34,352 nt of DNA from Thermoplasmatota archaeon. Its GTDB lineage: Archaea; Thermoplasmatota; Penumbrarchaeia; Penumbrarchaeales; Penumbrarchaeaceae. Below the pieces are notes generated by a model. That model worked only from the letters and a program-made list of their open reading frames with translations. It searched no databases and was not told where the DNA came from. Location: assembly GCA_016928095.1 (NCBI GenBank), contig JAFGLL010000096.1:1-34352 (forward strand), written 5' to 3'. The number at the start of each line of letters is the position of its first letter. Position 1 is the stretch's first letter. Shown piece by piece: positions 25,101-32,891 of the stretch. The position numbers and the translations under genes are program-made.

Positions 25101-28100
25101 ATGCATACTGGATGGATGCAAGCACACCGTCGGCCGAAGGTCCAGCATAAAGACCCTCGACAGACCTTGCATAAGGGTCCGGCGTTGCAGGTGCATAGAT
25201 CGTGAGGGAAGACACATTGAAAGATGTAACAAACTCGGGAAAATCTATCCCAAAAAAAACCTTGTCGATGGGGGTTCCATCCTTTGGGCCTTCCAGAGAA
25301 TCTGCCATGACAGTCTCTCCGGCAACAGCCTTTATTCCAAAATAATTTTGAATGATATCGAAAAGGCCCATTGTCGTCCCGTCCGAAAAAATGATCTCAT
25401 CTTCCGAGGCTGTAAGGTCGGTCATGAAGTTATTTCCGATCACCATCAGGTTCTCGTGATGGTCTTCCGGAAGGTACTTTGCCTCTGGATAATTGCCATC
25501 GAGGTACTTCTTGATGGCCTCCAAATCCTTATCGGTGAAGGTCTCCCGGGATATGTCATCATCAAGACCCGAACCTCCGGTTATCCATATCACTGAATTG
25601 TACCTCTTCAGGTCAAAGATGGTAAGGCCGCTGTCATAACCCCAAACATCATCAATGAACGTGTTCGTAACCTCATGTTCATAGTAATCCTCTATCTCGA
25701 CCATTTCCAACGATACCAGCGTTTCAATGACGGCCAATGATGGCTCTCCTCCGATCATGGAATAACTTATTAAACGTTTGTCCTTAATGCTTTTTTCCAT
25801 ACCTGAAGGAAAATTATCATCGGACATATCGTCATCCACCACGAGGATGTTGTTCTTGGTTATGAACGATGTTATCGTCGATGTTGAATAGGATATATCG
25901 TTGTTATCCTCGCTGATCTCGGTTATGAGCGTGTAAGGATCCACCACTACCCTGAAGGTATAGGTTCCGACACCAACTGCAAGCCAAAGTTTGTAAATTT
26001 TGATCTCGGTGCCTCCGCCGGATAGTCCGTTGATGTCATAAGGATTATCATCCTCATCCTGCTCAATATCTGCTTCGGGGTAACCATCCGGATAGGGTAT
26101 GTCGGGTGTGATCGGGACCTCCATCCCGTCCGGTCCGGTGACATAAAAAACCACCGAGGAGCTTTCCATGTTGGGCCCGTTGTTCCTTATATATGCTTCG
26201 ATGAGGATCGTGTCCAGATATTTTGGTGGATTATCCTCATCTACAGGGTGCATCCAGCCGGATCCCTCCTCCCTGAGGACGTATAGGTTCATCCTTGTAA
26301 CTGCAAGATCGCGACCCACTTCCACCTCCCAGTCGAACCATTTCAGAACATTGGAGAAGAGGTCGATCTTCTCGTTAAGATATTTTATCTGAGTGACGTC
26401 CCAGGCCATGACAACGGATTTATACGAGGCTCCCAGCCTAACCGGGTCAGGAGTGCTGAAGGCCCGGACCGAGTTGAACATCGCGGTCTCCTTACCGGAT
26501 TCCTCCTGGTTGGTCAGGATCCCTATGGGTATCTCGAATATATCCTCAACGATCGTATCCCTTGGGGTGAAAAGGTCCATATCGGTGTTGTCCTCGGATG
26601 GATCGAGGAGGACGATATCGAAATCCCTGGGCAGCACACCATCCTGATGGTAGTTTATCAACGTCAACGAGGGGTCTTCTGGTCCGCTGGGGGGTATGTT
26701 CAACTTGTTCTTGTAGATGATGACGGAACTCCCGCTCTCCCTTTCGGAGGTTATCTCGATATCATATAAATGATCATATGAGAAGATCGATAGGGGGATC
26801 GTTACAAATGTTCCGGACGACCATTCTTCCCCTGAGGTCTCGGTCAGACCGGAATACGTGTCGCTGAATACGATCACTCCTCCCTGGTCGCTGATCACTA
26901 TCGAGGTCGTATCGCCGTCAAGAGGGTCTCCTTCCTCGTGCGAGATCATCAGGATATTTTGCGTGGTATCTATCCTGGCCATCAGATCCACGTAAATGTC
27001 CATGCTGTAGAACCTGGGTATCTCTTCGGAGGATGACACCTTGACATCCGTCCAAACCTTATGGATCCCAAGATATTTGTACAGAAGATCACTGGCATCC
27101 ATGCTCTGTGGATCGTTAGAAGTGATCAGCTGATTGGTTGTATACAGGCCTTCCTCCATCTGAAAATATTTCATGAGCCCGTCGAAGGGATCGGTCCCAA
27201 CGATCATCAGGTATCTGTTGGAATCCAGGTATTTGATCAGCTCCTGAACGTTCCCCCCTATGCCAGTCTCCGGATCATTGGGGGAGTTCGTCAATGGGTC
27301 CTTTTTATAACCGGTCACCCAGATCACGATATCATAATCCTCCATGGCAGGTGCGGCTATCTCTTCCTGATTGTAGCTGAATGCCGGAGCGTCGCGCGGG
27401 TCTCCCTCGTCAAAAACCTGCTGTGTGGTGTAGGTCTTGTCCACGGTAACACCTGCACCGATCAGCGATTCAAGGACAGCAGAGGTCATGTCCCCGTAGG
27501 ATTCTGTCAATGCCTCGTCATCATCGACCAGCAGGATCCTGGGAAGCACCTGTAGCTCTCTCAGGCCGATATTATCTCTCGGAACATCTCCGCTTGGCTT
27601 CTCACTTGTGATCGAATAGTGGTCTATCGCCTGTTCATCGCCCATTTCGTTGTAAGCATCGACAACGGCATAGACCCGCTGCTTTCCGCCGGGAACATCG
27701 ACCCTTGCTTCCAACGAAAAATAATAGAAAAGATAGGCTCCGGGAAGGAGTTCAAGATCCGTCCTGACGCATGTCGGGAACATCTCATCATTGCTCAGGG
27801 GCCCGGCGGATTGACTTACCTCGCTTCTCCATTTACCAGAGTAACCCTCCTTGTCCATTCTCCAATCATATACCTCGTTGTTGGCGTAGGAGATCGCAAC
27901 ATCTTCCCCCTCATGATACATTTTGGGTTCAAACGTTGTAACGATCATGGTCACCCCCATATCTTGAGTGATAGGTTCATCCCCGGAATTCTGGACGATC
28001 ACCGTAACTGTGATCTCTTCACCGCTGTTGGGAGCTTCGTCTGAGAAATAGATATCGTATATGCCCGGGTCCGGTCCGTGTATGATCACCGGCGTGAGCT

Positions 28101-29019
28101 CTTTGTCAACCCTGAACTTCCTTCCGATGTAATTGTTCCTGTAATTCAGTTCTCCTTCGAAAACGGGGATGACCTTGACGTTCAAAGTGTGGATCCCGAG
28201 AGATCGGGGTTCATCTTCAGATACATCCCATTTGAACTCGAAAACCATGTATTCACCGTTCTTGAGCTCTCCGTAGTCACCATAGTCCTCATCATGAGGT
28301 TGTTTGGAAGAACTATAATGTGTGTACTTTACATCCGTGAACTCAAGTGGATCATCGGAGTCGAATATCCTGAGATTGGATATTCGGTTGCCGGATTCTT
28401 CCGCGAAGTGTACGGTTTCCATGTCGGATCCGTAATTATCTACCTGGATGGAGATATAGAAAGGACCGTCCTCGAATATGGTGTCACCAGCCGTTGTTCC
28501 ATCGCTCTTAAGGATCTGTATCCGGGTCACTGCAAGGTCAGGAAGATCTCCTGTTACGAAAGATTTGGTCAGCTCATTGCTCAGGAGAACAATGGAGGTT
28601 CCTCCTTCCAACACGGATGTGACCGTTACCTTGAAAAGGTTCGGTATGTCAGGTCCGGAGATGTCTATCCTGACCTCTTCACCCGGACCCCATCCATTAT
28701 CACCCGACAGATCGTAATAGCTGCTTTTTATCTTGGGTCCAATGGAGGGGGCGCTGACGATGATCTGCGAGTTCATACCATCAAGGATGTCGCCACCCTT
28801 ATGAACGATCACCAGGTCATTCCCTTGAACGGTGGCCCAGAGGTCAACGTACAGGGCGTCCTCTCCCTCGTCGATATTGGCTGTCCACAGTGCAATACTT
28901 CCAGCAAGCATCACTGATATGCCTAGTAAAAGGATCGTCCCTATGGCCTCGGAAACACCAAGGATACGTTTAAAAGATGGATCACCAGGGCCTTTCTTAA
29001 TATGAGCAGAGCTCCGCAT
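22171..29019 (-). CDS. Giant pilin-like VWA surface protein (paralogue 1, 2282 aa)
   Basis: This is the same architecture as the next gene. KRILG then VSEAIGTILLLGISVMLAGS (17-44). A pilin head with VHKGGDILDG (55-150). CARDB-like domains near 163, 325, 900 and 1385. Alpha/beta domains ILLVDDDEA near 496 and ILVVDDDMS near 1059. VYFFWDDMESGDG near 1505. A VWA near 1560 with MIDAS LDTSVSM. Two beta-sandwich-like halves. A membrane helix near 2255-2275 ending SRRRGIP. Two differences stand out: a second pilin-head-like domain (about 676-775) between the first alpha/beta domain and the third CARDB, and loss of the third MIDAS aspartate (LTAGDD in place of LTDG). GGGAG-like GGGAGAT lies eight bases before the ATG. 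First gene of a four-gene operon. Confidence 0.85.
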   Translation of the reverse strand: MRSSAHIKKGPGDPSFKRILGVSEAIGTILLLGISVMLAGSIALWTANIDEGEDALYVDLWATVQGNDLVIVHKGGDILDGMNSQIIVSAPSIGPKIKSSYYDLSGDNGWGPGEEVRIDISGPDIPNLFKVTVTSVLEGGTSIVLLSNELTKSFVTGDLPDLAVTRIQILKSDGTTAGDTIFEDGPFYISIQVDNYGSDMETVHFAEESGNRISNLRIFDSDDPLEFTDVKYTHYSSSKQPHDEDYGDYGELKNGEYMVFEFKWDVSEDEPRSLGIHTLNVKVIPVFEGELNYRNNYIGRKFRVDKELTPVIIHGPDPGIYDIYFSDEAPNSGEEITVTVIVQNSGDEPITQDMGVTMIVTTFEPKMYHEGEDVAISYANNEVYDWRMDKEGYSGKWRSEVSQSAGPLSNDEMFPTCVRTDLELLPGAYLFYYFSLEARVDVPGGKQRVYAVVDAYNEMGDEQAIDHYSITSEKPSGDVPRDNIGLRELQVLPRILLVDDDEALTESYGDMTSAVLESLIGAGVTVDKTYTTQQVFDEGDPRDAPAFSYNQEEIAAPAMEDYDIVIWVTGYKKDPLTNSPNDPETGIGGNVQELIKYLDSNRYLMIVGTDPFDGLMKYFQMEEGLYTTNQLITSNDPQSMDASDLLYKYLGIHKVWTDVKVSSSEEIPRFYSMDIYVDLMARIDTTQNILMISHEEGDPLDGDTTSIVISDQGGVIVFSDTYSGLTETSGEEWSSGTFVTIPLSIFSYDHLYDIEITSERESGSSVIIYKNKLNIPPSGPEDPSLTLINYHQDGVLPRDFDIVLLDPSEDNTDMDLFTPRDTIVEDIFEIPIGILTNQEESGKETAMFNSVRAFSTPDPVRLGASYKSVVMAWDVTQIKYLNEKIDLFSNVLKWFDWEVEVGRDLAVTRMNLYVLREEGSGWMHPVDEDNPPKYLDTILIEAYIRNNGPNMESSSVVFYVTGPDGMEVPITPDIPYPDGYPEADIEQDEDDNPYDINGLSGGGTEIKIYKLWLAVGVGTYTFRVVVDPYTLITEISEDNNDISYSTSTITSFITKNNILVVDDDMSDDNFPSGMEKSIKDKRLISYSMIGGEPSLAVIETLVSLEMVEIEDYYEHEVTNTFIDDVWGYDSGLTIFDLKRYNSVIWITGGSGLDDDISRETFTDKDLEAIKKYLDGNYPEAKYLPEDHHENLMVIGNNFMTDLTASEDEIIFSDGTTMGLFDIIQNYFGIKAVAGETVMADSLEGPKDGTPIDKVFFGIDFPEFVTSFNVSSLTIYAPATPDPYARSVEGLYAGPSADGVLASIQYAYDDTDITPDDVLDDKNFRVVLHSWELTRSSWTSDETPLMELLYLPLHWFETPEDEPELVGRSCDIGLERESTEVESNILTPVIGNSYVIHTRVANIGGASGGGTVRFTDGNTLFQSENIYLNPDTTTTIEAIWKPLYAGERTITIWIDKYNDALEVFDVLNNVPSMVIEVYFFWDDMESGDGNWDHDSTIQMINGEGTLDYMAEPTYTNIEDEWSSMNGFHVNTEVENTVVQGEFYSSPNSFYMYEPNLAGTTRKDIDLVMMLDTSVSMSGNPIADMKIAAKNIVDLLAPDDRLAIFTFNTDSSNPDPMVRQTFTYMTDPNRASTMDLIDSLTATGFTPLWDSIGATISYAEENKRAGEVYIAAITLTAGDDIGSNGREDGSDDYCPGSEPGTTYLDHTWGVDTGSKWGDSDTTYVDQDTNSGHDIWRVGGDSVPLTGAWLDLNDHTRTGLIHAPIPVFTVGLGIDPHEEDPESPGIGLYYPFTSEYDLWQIAETSGAQYHYAPDSSSLDTIFRDIFLHVEAEAEASTRGEEPTRAAGPWTDGNEIPGDKWMETNTIDLTYADSAWMTFKNKYNMKVGANGGVIQVGTYNGIQWVWEYIQPDQPYTGNFLVDAWGTVGLKDGLGGDMRWCYNGMSGGGTLGWDHVSVNLDGYTGNEIRVRFLYKYLDGGTGYGWMIDDMSIKISTDDENTNKGSSTDGWRLQVGSIITGTTYSGTHAWWVGDVNVGGDLMSGVDNSLYTRQIDLTNARTAILEARFRFNIDTGSGRPPDGFRVEVSTDNKQTWVPLNLGVRAAWGVSGTGDDNEDGIIDSKSYTGLDLEGKGKNWVHSSTLTRLNTDLAAFIGNVINIRFRLVTNTDLTHYADNTKDMGIYIDDVFICGTSLSSTRGGTDVDTSGDIQEEGDPAVPDMFREFVDPKNDGKPYTSGTDDILTGDDLDAPECRTDVEGRNDAIPWILSSLLIAAPMAFLAVSRRRGIP

Positions 29020-29054
29020 AACTATATCTCCCTTGGACTTTGAGCCTGGAAAAT

Positions 29055-29093
29055 GCTATATAACCCCTTCCGGGTAATAACCCGAATATTACC
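29055..29093 (-). promoter_or_regulatory. Promoter and inverted repeat of the giant-protein operon
   Basis: The minus strand carries TATA element GGTTATATAGC (complement of 29055-29065), 36-46 bases before the ATG at 29019. Immediately upstream of it is a perfect 7-base inverted repeat, GGTAATA (29073-29079) and TATTACC (29087-29093), with a 7-base centre. The repeat adjoins the BRE position and is a candidate operator. Regulator unknown. Confidence 0.55.
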
Positions 29094-29129
29094 ATTTACC
29101 GTGTTATCAAGACACCAAGGAGTACGATC

Positions 29130-31148
29130 TCAATTCCAATCTTCTGCCTCATCGTTCAGGTCCATTGAGAACTCCATATCCCCCATGTAGGCATCGTAAT
29201 CGGCCCTGAAGACCGGGTCCAGAAGGACCTCCTTTGCCTTGTTGACACGGACCATCTCCTCCGCTGCCTCATGAGGATCTATCTCCTTGTGATGCGCCAC
29301 CCTGTCCGGGTGGAAATAGGCTGCGAGCTGCCTGTACTTCTTCTTGACCTCGGCGTCCGTAGCAGTGGGTTCCAGGCCCAGGACCTCGTAGAGGTTGTAA
29401 TCAAAATCGAACTTGCCATCGTCGTAATCTATCCTGGCGTCGTTCTCGGATGCACTGTGCTTGGCGGCGACATCCTCGTACAGCTCCCTTATCTTCCTGG
29501 CCATCTCCTCCGCCTGGGATGCGGACATGGTCTGGTCCTCGTTTATCACGAAATCGTCAGCCCTTCTCAGTTTCTTGGAAAGCATTATGATAACGAAAAC
29601 CAAAATAACGATGATCATTGCCACCAGCAACGGAATGGCGATGGTCAGGAAGGTGGTGCTCGTAACAAGGTCGATGAACTTATTGTCATTCTCGTTGACC
29701 GGAACGTCACGTACCGTGAAGCTGAATGTCACCTCGTCCTCCTCGTCACCGTCCGATACCGACATCCTGACCGAATGCACTCCACTGGTCAGGGTGAACA
29801 GCGTCTTGTTGAACAACTCACTGGTGGAATATGGTTGGATGTCATCGTCGATATACCATTCGAAGTCCATCTTTGAAAGGGGATCGTCGGGGTCGACCAC
29901 CCAATCGGTCCCGGATATCAGAATGCTCTGGTTCTTGAAGAACTCCCTTCCGTCCACTATGGTCGGGACAAAGGCCCGGGGGCCCTGGTTGATATCCACC
30001 GGGAACACGCGTGAGATGTTCTCGTTCCCGAGTACGTCGGAGGCCCTGAACTGAAGGGATGTGTTCCCCTTTCCTTCTACACCGACCGCGGTGCCTCGGA
30101 CAACTATCACCCTGTCGTCCCCCACATCCATGACATCGAGCCAATCGTTCCAAGTACCGTTCTTGAAAACCCTGTACATCACGGAGGAACTGTCAACGAA
30201 GAGCTTGTTCTTGGGTCTCTCAGTGACCGTTATCTCCCATTCGAACTCCTCATCGGTCTCCTTGGTGGCTGGATATCTCAAGGTTATGTCGGGAGAAAGG
30301 CCGTCTATCCCTATACTGAACTCCCATTGGGTCACCTTGACCTTCCAGTCCTCGGGCATCCCGGGTATGTCCATCATCAGGTGGATGCTGTCATCAGCAA
30401 GATCAGGTACCTGCAGGTCGGAGGCGAACCCTCTCTCATCCAGGGTCATATTCCATGTGGACATGCCATCGGTAAGTATCACATCGATACCCGGAAGCAG
30501 GGGTGAATAGACCGAAAGGTATTCGGTCAGATGCCAGTAACGGAACTTTATTCCACTAACCGATATGGTCGAGTTCGACCGGACCTGATCACCCTCCTCA
30601 ACCTGCTCCCCTTTCCCGTTCTCAACGATGATGCCGTAAGGCTCAAGTGTCCCGTGTACGATGATCTTGAGCTCGGAAACGGCGTCCACATCCTGCGTGG
30701 TGGAGTTCATGGATAGCGTGGGAAGCAGGGTGAACTGTCTATCATAGCTCCAATCCATGTGGAAGAAGGCCTTGAAGAAGAAGGTTGTGTTGACGTCATC
30801 GTAGGAAAAACCCACTCCGCTGATGTCCATCTGTCCGACCAGAAACTCCTGGGTGATCCCTGTCGTTACCATGTCCCAATGGAACAAGGTCTGAGATGAG
30901 GCACCTACCTTTATCCTTACCCCGAGGGAATCCAGGGAAGTGGAGTTGACATCATGGAAGATGAAGGATATGTTGTAATCCCTGTGCCCGGCCAGACAAA
31001 TATTGTTATCTGAACCTACACCATCGACAATTCCTGAATAGAGGACGGGAGAGCGGGTGGAGGAAGCCTCTCCCTGTATTGGTGCCTGGACAAGGAGACA
31101 TAGAGATAGAATGGACAGTATGATGTATCTATAGATGGATCTCGTCAT
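29130..31148 (-). CDS. Secreted-ectodomain transmembrane protein with cytoplasmic J domain
   Basis: The frame opens at GTG 31208, but ATG at 31148 is chosen: it starts a clean signal peptide (MTRSIYRYIILSILSLCLLV, then QAPIQGEASS) with AGGGA just upstream, giving 672 aa. Residues ~30-490 are a beta-rich extracellular region with several N-glycosylation sequons (NTT, NST, NGT, NKT). It ends in a PKD/Ig-like domain (VDPDDPLSKMDFEWYIDDD to VSDGDEEDEVTFSFTV). A membrane helix follows (~497-520, TIAIPLLVAMIIVILVFVII), then KKLRR and a linker. The J domain (~584-652) reads LYEVLGLEPTATDAEVKKKY and RQLAAYFHPDRV, with HPD at 29304-29312. It should recruit DnaK on the cytoplasmic face. Neighbour of the giant surface operon on the same strand. 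Confidence 0.85.
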   Translation of the reverse strand: MTRSIYRYIILSILSLCLLVQAPIQGEASSTRSPVLYSGIVDGVGSDNNICLAGHRDYNISFIFHDVNSTSLDSLGVRIKVGASSQTLFHWDMVTTGITQEFLVGQMDISGVGFSYDDVNTTFFFKAFFHMDWSYDRQFTLLPTLSMNSTTQDVDAVSELKIIVHGTLEPYGIIVENGKGEQVEEGDQVRSNSTISVSGIKFRYWHLTEYLSVYSPLLPGIDVILTDGMSTWNMTLDERGFASDLQVPDLADDSIHLMMDIPGMPEDWKVKVTQWEFSIGIDGLSPDITLRYPATKETDEEFEWEITVTERPKNKLFVDSSSVMYRVFKNGTWNDWLDVMDVGDDRVIVVRGTAVGVEGKGNTSLQFRASDVLGNENISRVFPVDINQGPRAFVPTIVDGREFFKNQSILISGTDWVVDPDDPLSKMDFEWYIDDDIQPYSTSELFNKTLFTLTSGVHSVRMSVSDGDEEDEVTFSFTVRDVPVNENDNKFIDLVTSTTFLTIAIPLLVAMIIVILVFVIIMLSKKLRRADDFVINEDQTMSASQAEEMARKIRELYEDVAAKHSASENDARIDYDDGKFDFDYNLYEVLGLEPTATDAEVKKKYRQLAAYFHPDRVAHHKEIDPHEAAEEMVRVNKAKEVLLDPVFRADYDAYMGDMEFSMDLNDEAEDWN

Positions 31149-31230
31149 GGGATTCCCTGCTATCATAGATGGGGGGCGCTCGCCAACACCTTGCATCCTT
31201 GCGTTCACTTGCGTCGGGAACTCCTGATTA

Positions 31231-31241
31231 GCTTAATAAGT
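31231..31241 (-). promoter_or_regulatory. TATA-type promoter of the J-domain gene
   Basis: The minus strand reads ACTTATTAAGC, sharing ACTTATTAAG with the gmd promoter. It lies about 80 bases before the chosen ATG at 31148, so a leader of roughly 55 bases is expected. Confidence 0.4.
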
Positions 31242-31331
31242 TTATGTAATCTGCGGTTGCAGGGAACAAGACCCCGTGAACCGTCGTTGACCGGTAAATG
31301 ATGCGAACAAAACGTATTAATCAAAGTCTAT

Positions 31332-31340
31332 CATATAGGT
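31332..31340 (+). promoter_or_regulatory. Possible TATA box of the zinc-ribbon coiled-coil gene
   Basis: CATATAGGT lies about 53-61 bases before the ATG at 31393, and TATTAAT at 31315-31321 is an alternative. The 31149-31392 intergenic region is shared by divergent genes and shows no other feature. Confidence 0.3.
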
Positions 31341-31392
31341 TTCGACCCAGGTCTGAACAACAGGCAGGTTTCCCCGAGACGGTGTATTATCC

Positions 31393-32871
31393 ATGGACGA
31401 TGTGATAGAGACGAAGACCATATTCACTTGCCCGCATTGTTCTGGCAAGTTCAAGGTCGTTATGATGGGTAAACCAAAAGCTTACAAGTGTCCCACATGC
31501 AAGGGAACGGTCACGGTGTTCACCGACAGAACGGTCCAACCTGGCGATCTCACGGTATCAAAGGAGGTCCATGGTCCCAGGCTGGCCCATCAAACCCCTG
31601 AAAGTACATCCAAGTTACCTTTCAGCGAGATGCCTGTCGATGACACTTCCCAACAGAACGAGGAGGAGCGTAGGCTCTTCTCGGAGATAATGGAACAGGT
31701 CAAGGAGATCAGGGCGAAACAGGTCATGGCCGGAATGGAAGGGACCAGGGAGGATGTTCAGAGCCTTAAAGAGGAGATAGTGCAGCTGAGGAACAGGATC
31801 TCAACTCTCCAGGAGGAACTCAGGAAAGCACGGTTCCAGTCTTCAAAGGATGTAGCATCGGCCCCGAACGAGAACCTCGAAAACCTGATCTCACAGCTGA
31901 AGACAAGGATACTATCCCAGGCTGACATCATATCGAACCTCCAGAAAGAAAAAGAGAAATTGGAACTTGATTGGGCGGAGATGGCATCCACAAGGAACAA
32001 GGACGAGGAGATCTCGCAAATGGAAGATCTTCGGACCATGCTGGAGCAAAGGGAGGTAGAGATCAACGAGAGGGAACTTGTCCTTGACACCCGTGAAGCC
32101 GCCCTGAATGAACAGGAAAAGAATAACGAGAAGGACCGGGAAGCAGGAGGGGAGTTCAAGAGAGAGCTTGATATGTACCAGGTCAAGCTGGAGGAGAGAG
32201 CTGTCGCCCTTTCCAACGAGAAAGAGGACCTGGAAAGGATAAAGCTGGAATATGCACACGTCCATGACCTGGCAGAGGATCTGAAGACCAAGGAAAGGGA
32301 ACTGGACGAAAGGGAGGAGAGCCTGCACGATATGGAAAAGGACCTGATGGTAGCCCATGGAAACCAGAAGCAGACAGAGATGATGTTGGGAGCGATCAAG
32401 GAAAAGGAAAAGGTCCTCACCATCAGAGAAAAGGGGCTTGACGAGAGGGAAGAGGCACTTGTAAGGTCCAATCATGATCTCAACGAGCTGAAAAGGTCGC
32501 TAGCGGCTAAACAGGTGGAAATGGACCTCAGGGAGAAGGGACTTCGTCCGGTAGAAGGGGACCTGCAGAAAAGGGAAGAGGAGCTTCGGTCCGCTTCCCT
32601 GAAATGGAAGAACTTCGCAAGGCAGCTGAAGGACTACAAGGAGGAGCTCGCAAGAGCCTCCGAGGAACTGGGTTCAAGGGAAAAGGACCTATTGGAACGG
32701 GAAGATAAGGTAAGCTTTGCCTGGGAGAGATTGAAAACGCTAAAGGATATGATGGCACAGAGGATGAAAGCCGATGGCGATAAGGATATGGGGGGGCCTT
32801 CTCTAAAAGAAGGCAGGAAAAGGGGTGGAGATCAAGCTGCCGGTCAAGTGGGATCGGGGGAACCTGTTTGA
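31393..32871 (+). CDS. Zinc-ribbon protein with a long coiled coil
   Basis: The 492-residue protein begins with a zinc ribbon (C13/C16 in FTCPHC and C33/C36 in YKCPTC), then a ~70-residue flexible linker. A nearly continuous coiled coil follows from about 95 to 470, rich in Glu, Lys, Arg and Leu. Repeated phrases such as LDEREESL, LDEREEAL and INERELVL recur within it. No signal peptide or membrane helix is present, so it should be cytoplasmic. It is followed 20 bases later by another coiled-coil gene, and is divergent from the J-domain gene. A scaffold or filament role is plausible but not shown by sequence. Confidence 0.75.
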   Translation: MDDVIETKTIFTCPHCSGKFKVVMMGKPKAYKCPTCKGTVTVFTDRTVQPGDLTVSKEVHGPRLAHQTPESTSKLPFSEMPVDDTSQQNEEERRLFSEIMEQVKEIRAKQVMAGMEGTREDVQSLKEEIVQLRNRISTLQEELRKARFQSSKDVASAPNENLENLISQLKTRILSQADIISNLQKEKEKLELDWAEMASTRNKDEEISQMEDLRTMLEQREVEINERELVLDTREAALNEQEKNNEKDREAGGEFKRELDMYQVKLEERAVALSNEKEDLERIKLEYAHVHDLAEDLKTKERELDEREESLHDMEKDLMVAHGNQKQTEMMLGAIKEKEKVLTIREKGLDEREEALVRSNHDLNELKRSLAAKQVEMDLREKGLRPVEGDLQKREEELRSASLKWKNFARQLKDYKEELARASEELGSREKDLLEREDKVSFAWERLKTLKDMMAQRMKADGDKDMGGPSLKEGRKRGGDQAAGQVGSGEPV

Positions 32872-32891
32872 AATGACAGGGAGGGATCCAG

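Noticed and set aside
31149-31208. GTG at 31208 as start of the J-domain protein
   Set aside because: It would put 20 extra polar residues before the signal peptide; ATG at 31148 has a better ribosome site and a canonical signal peptide.
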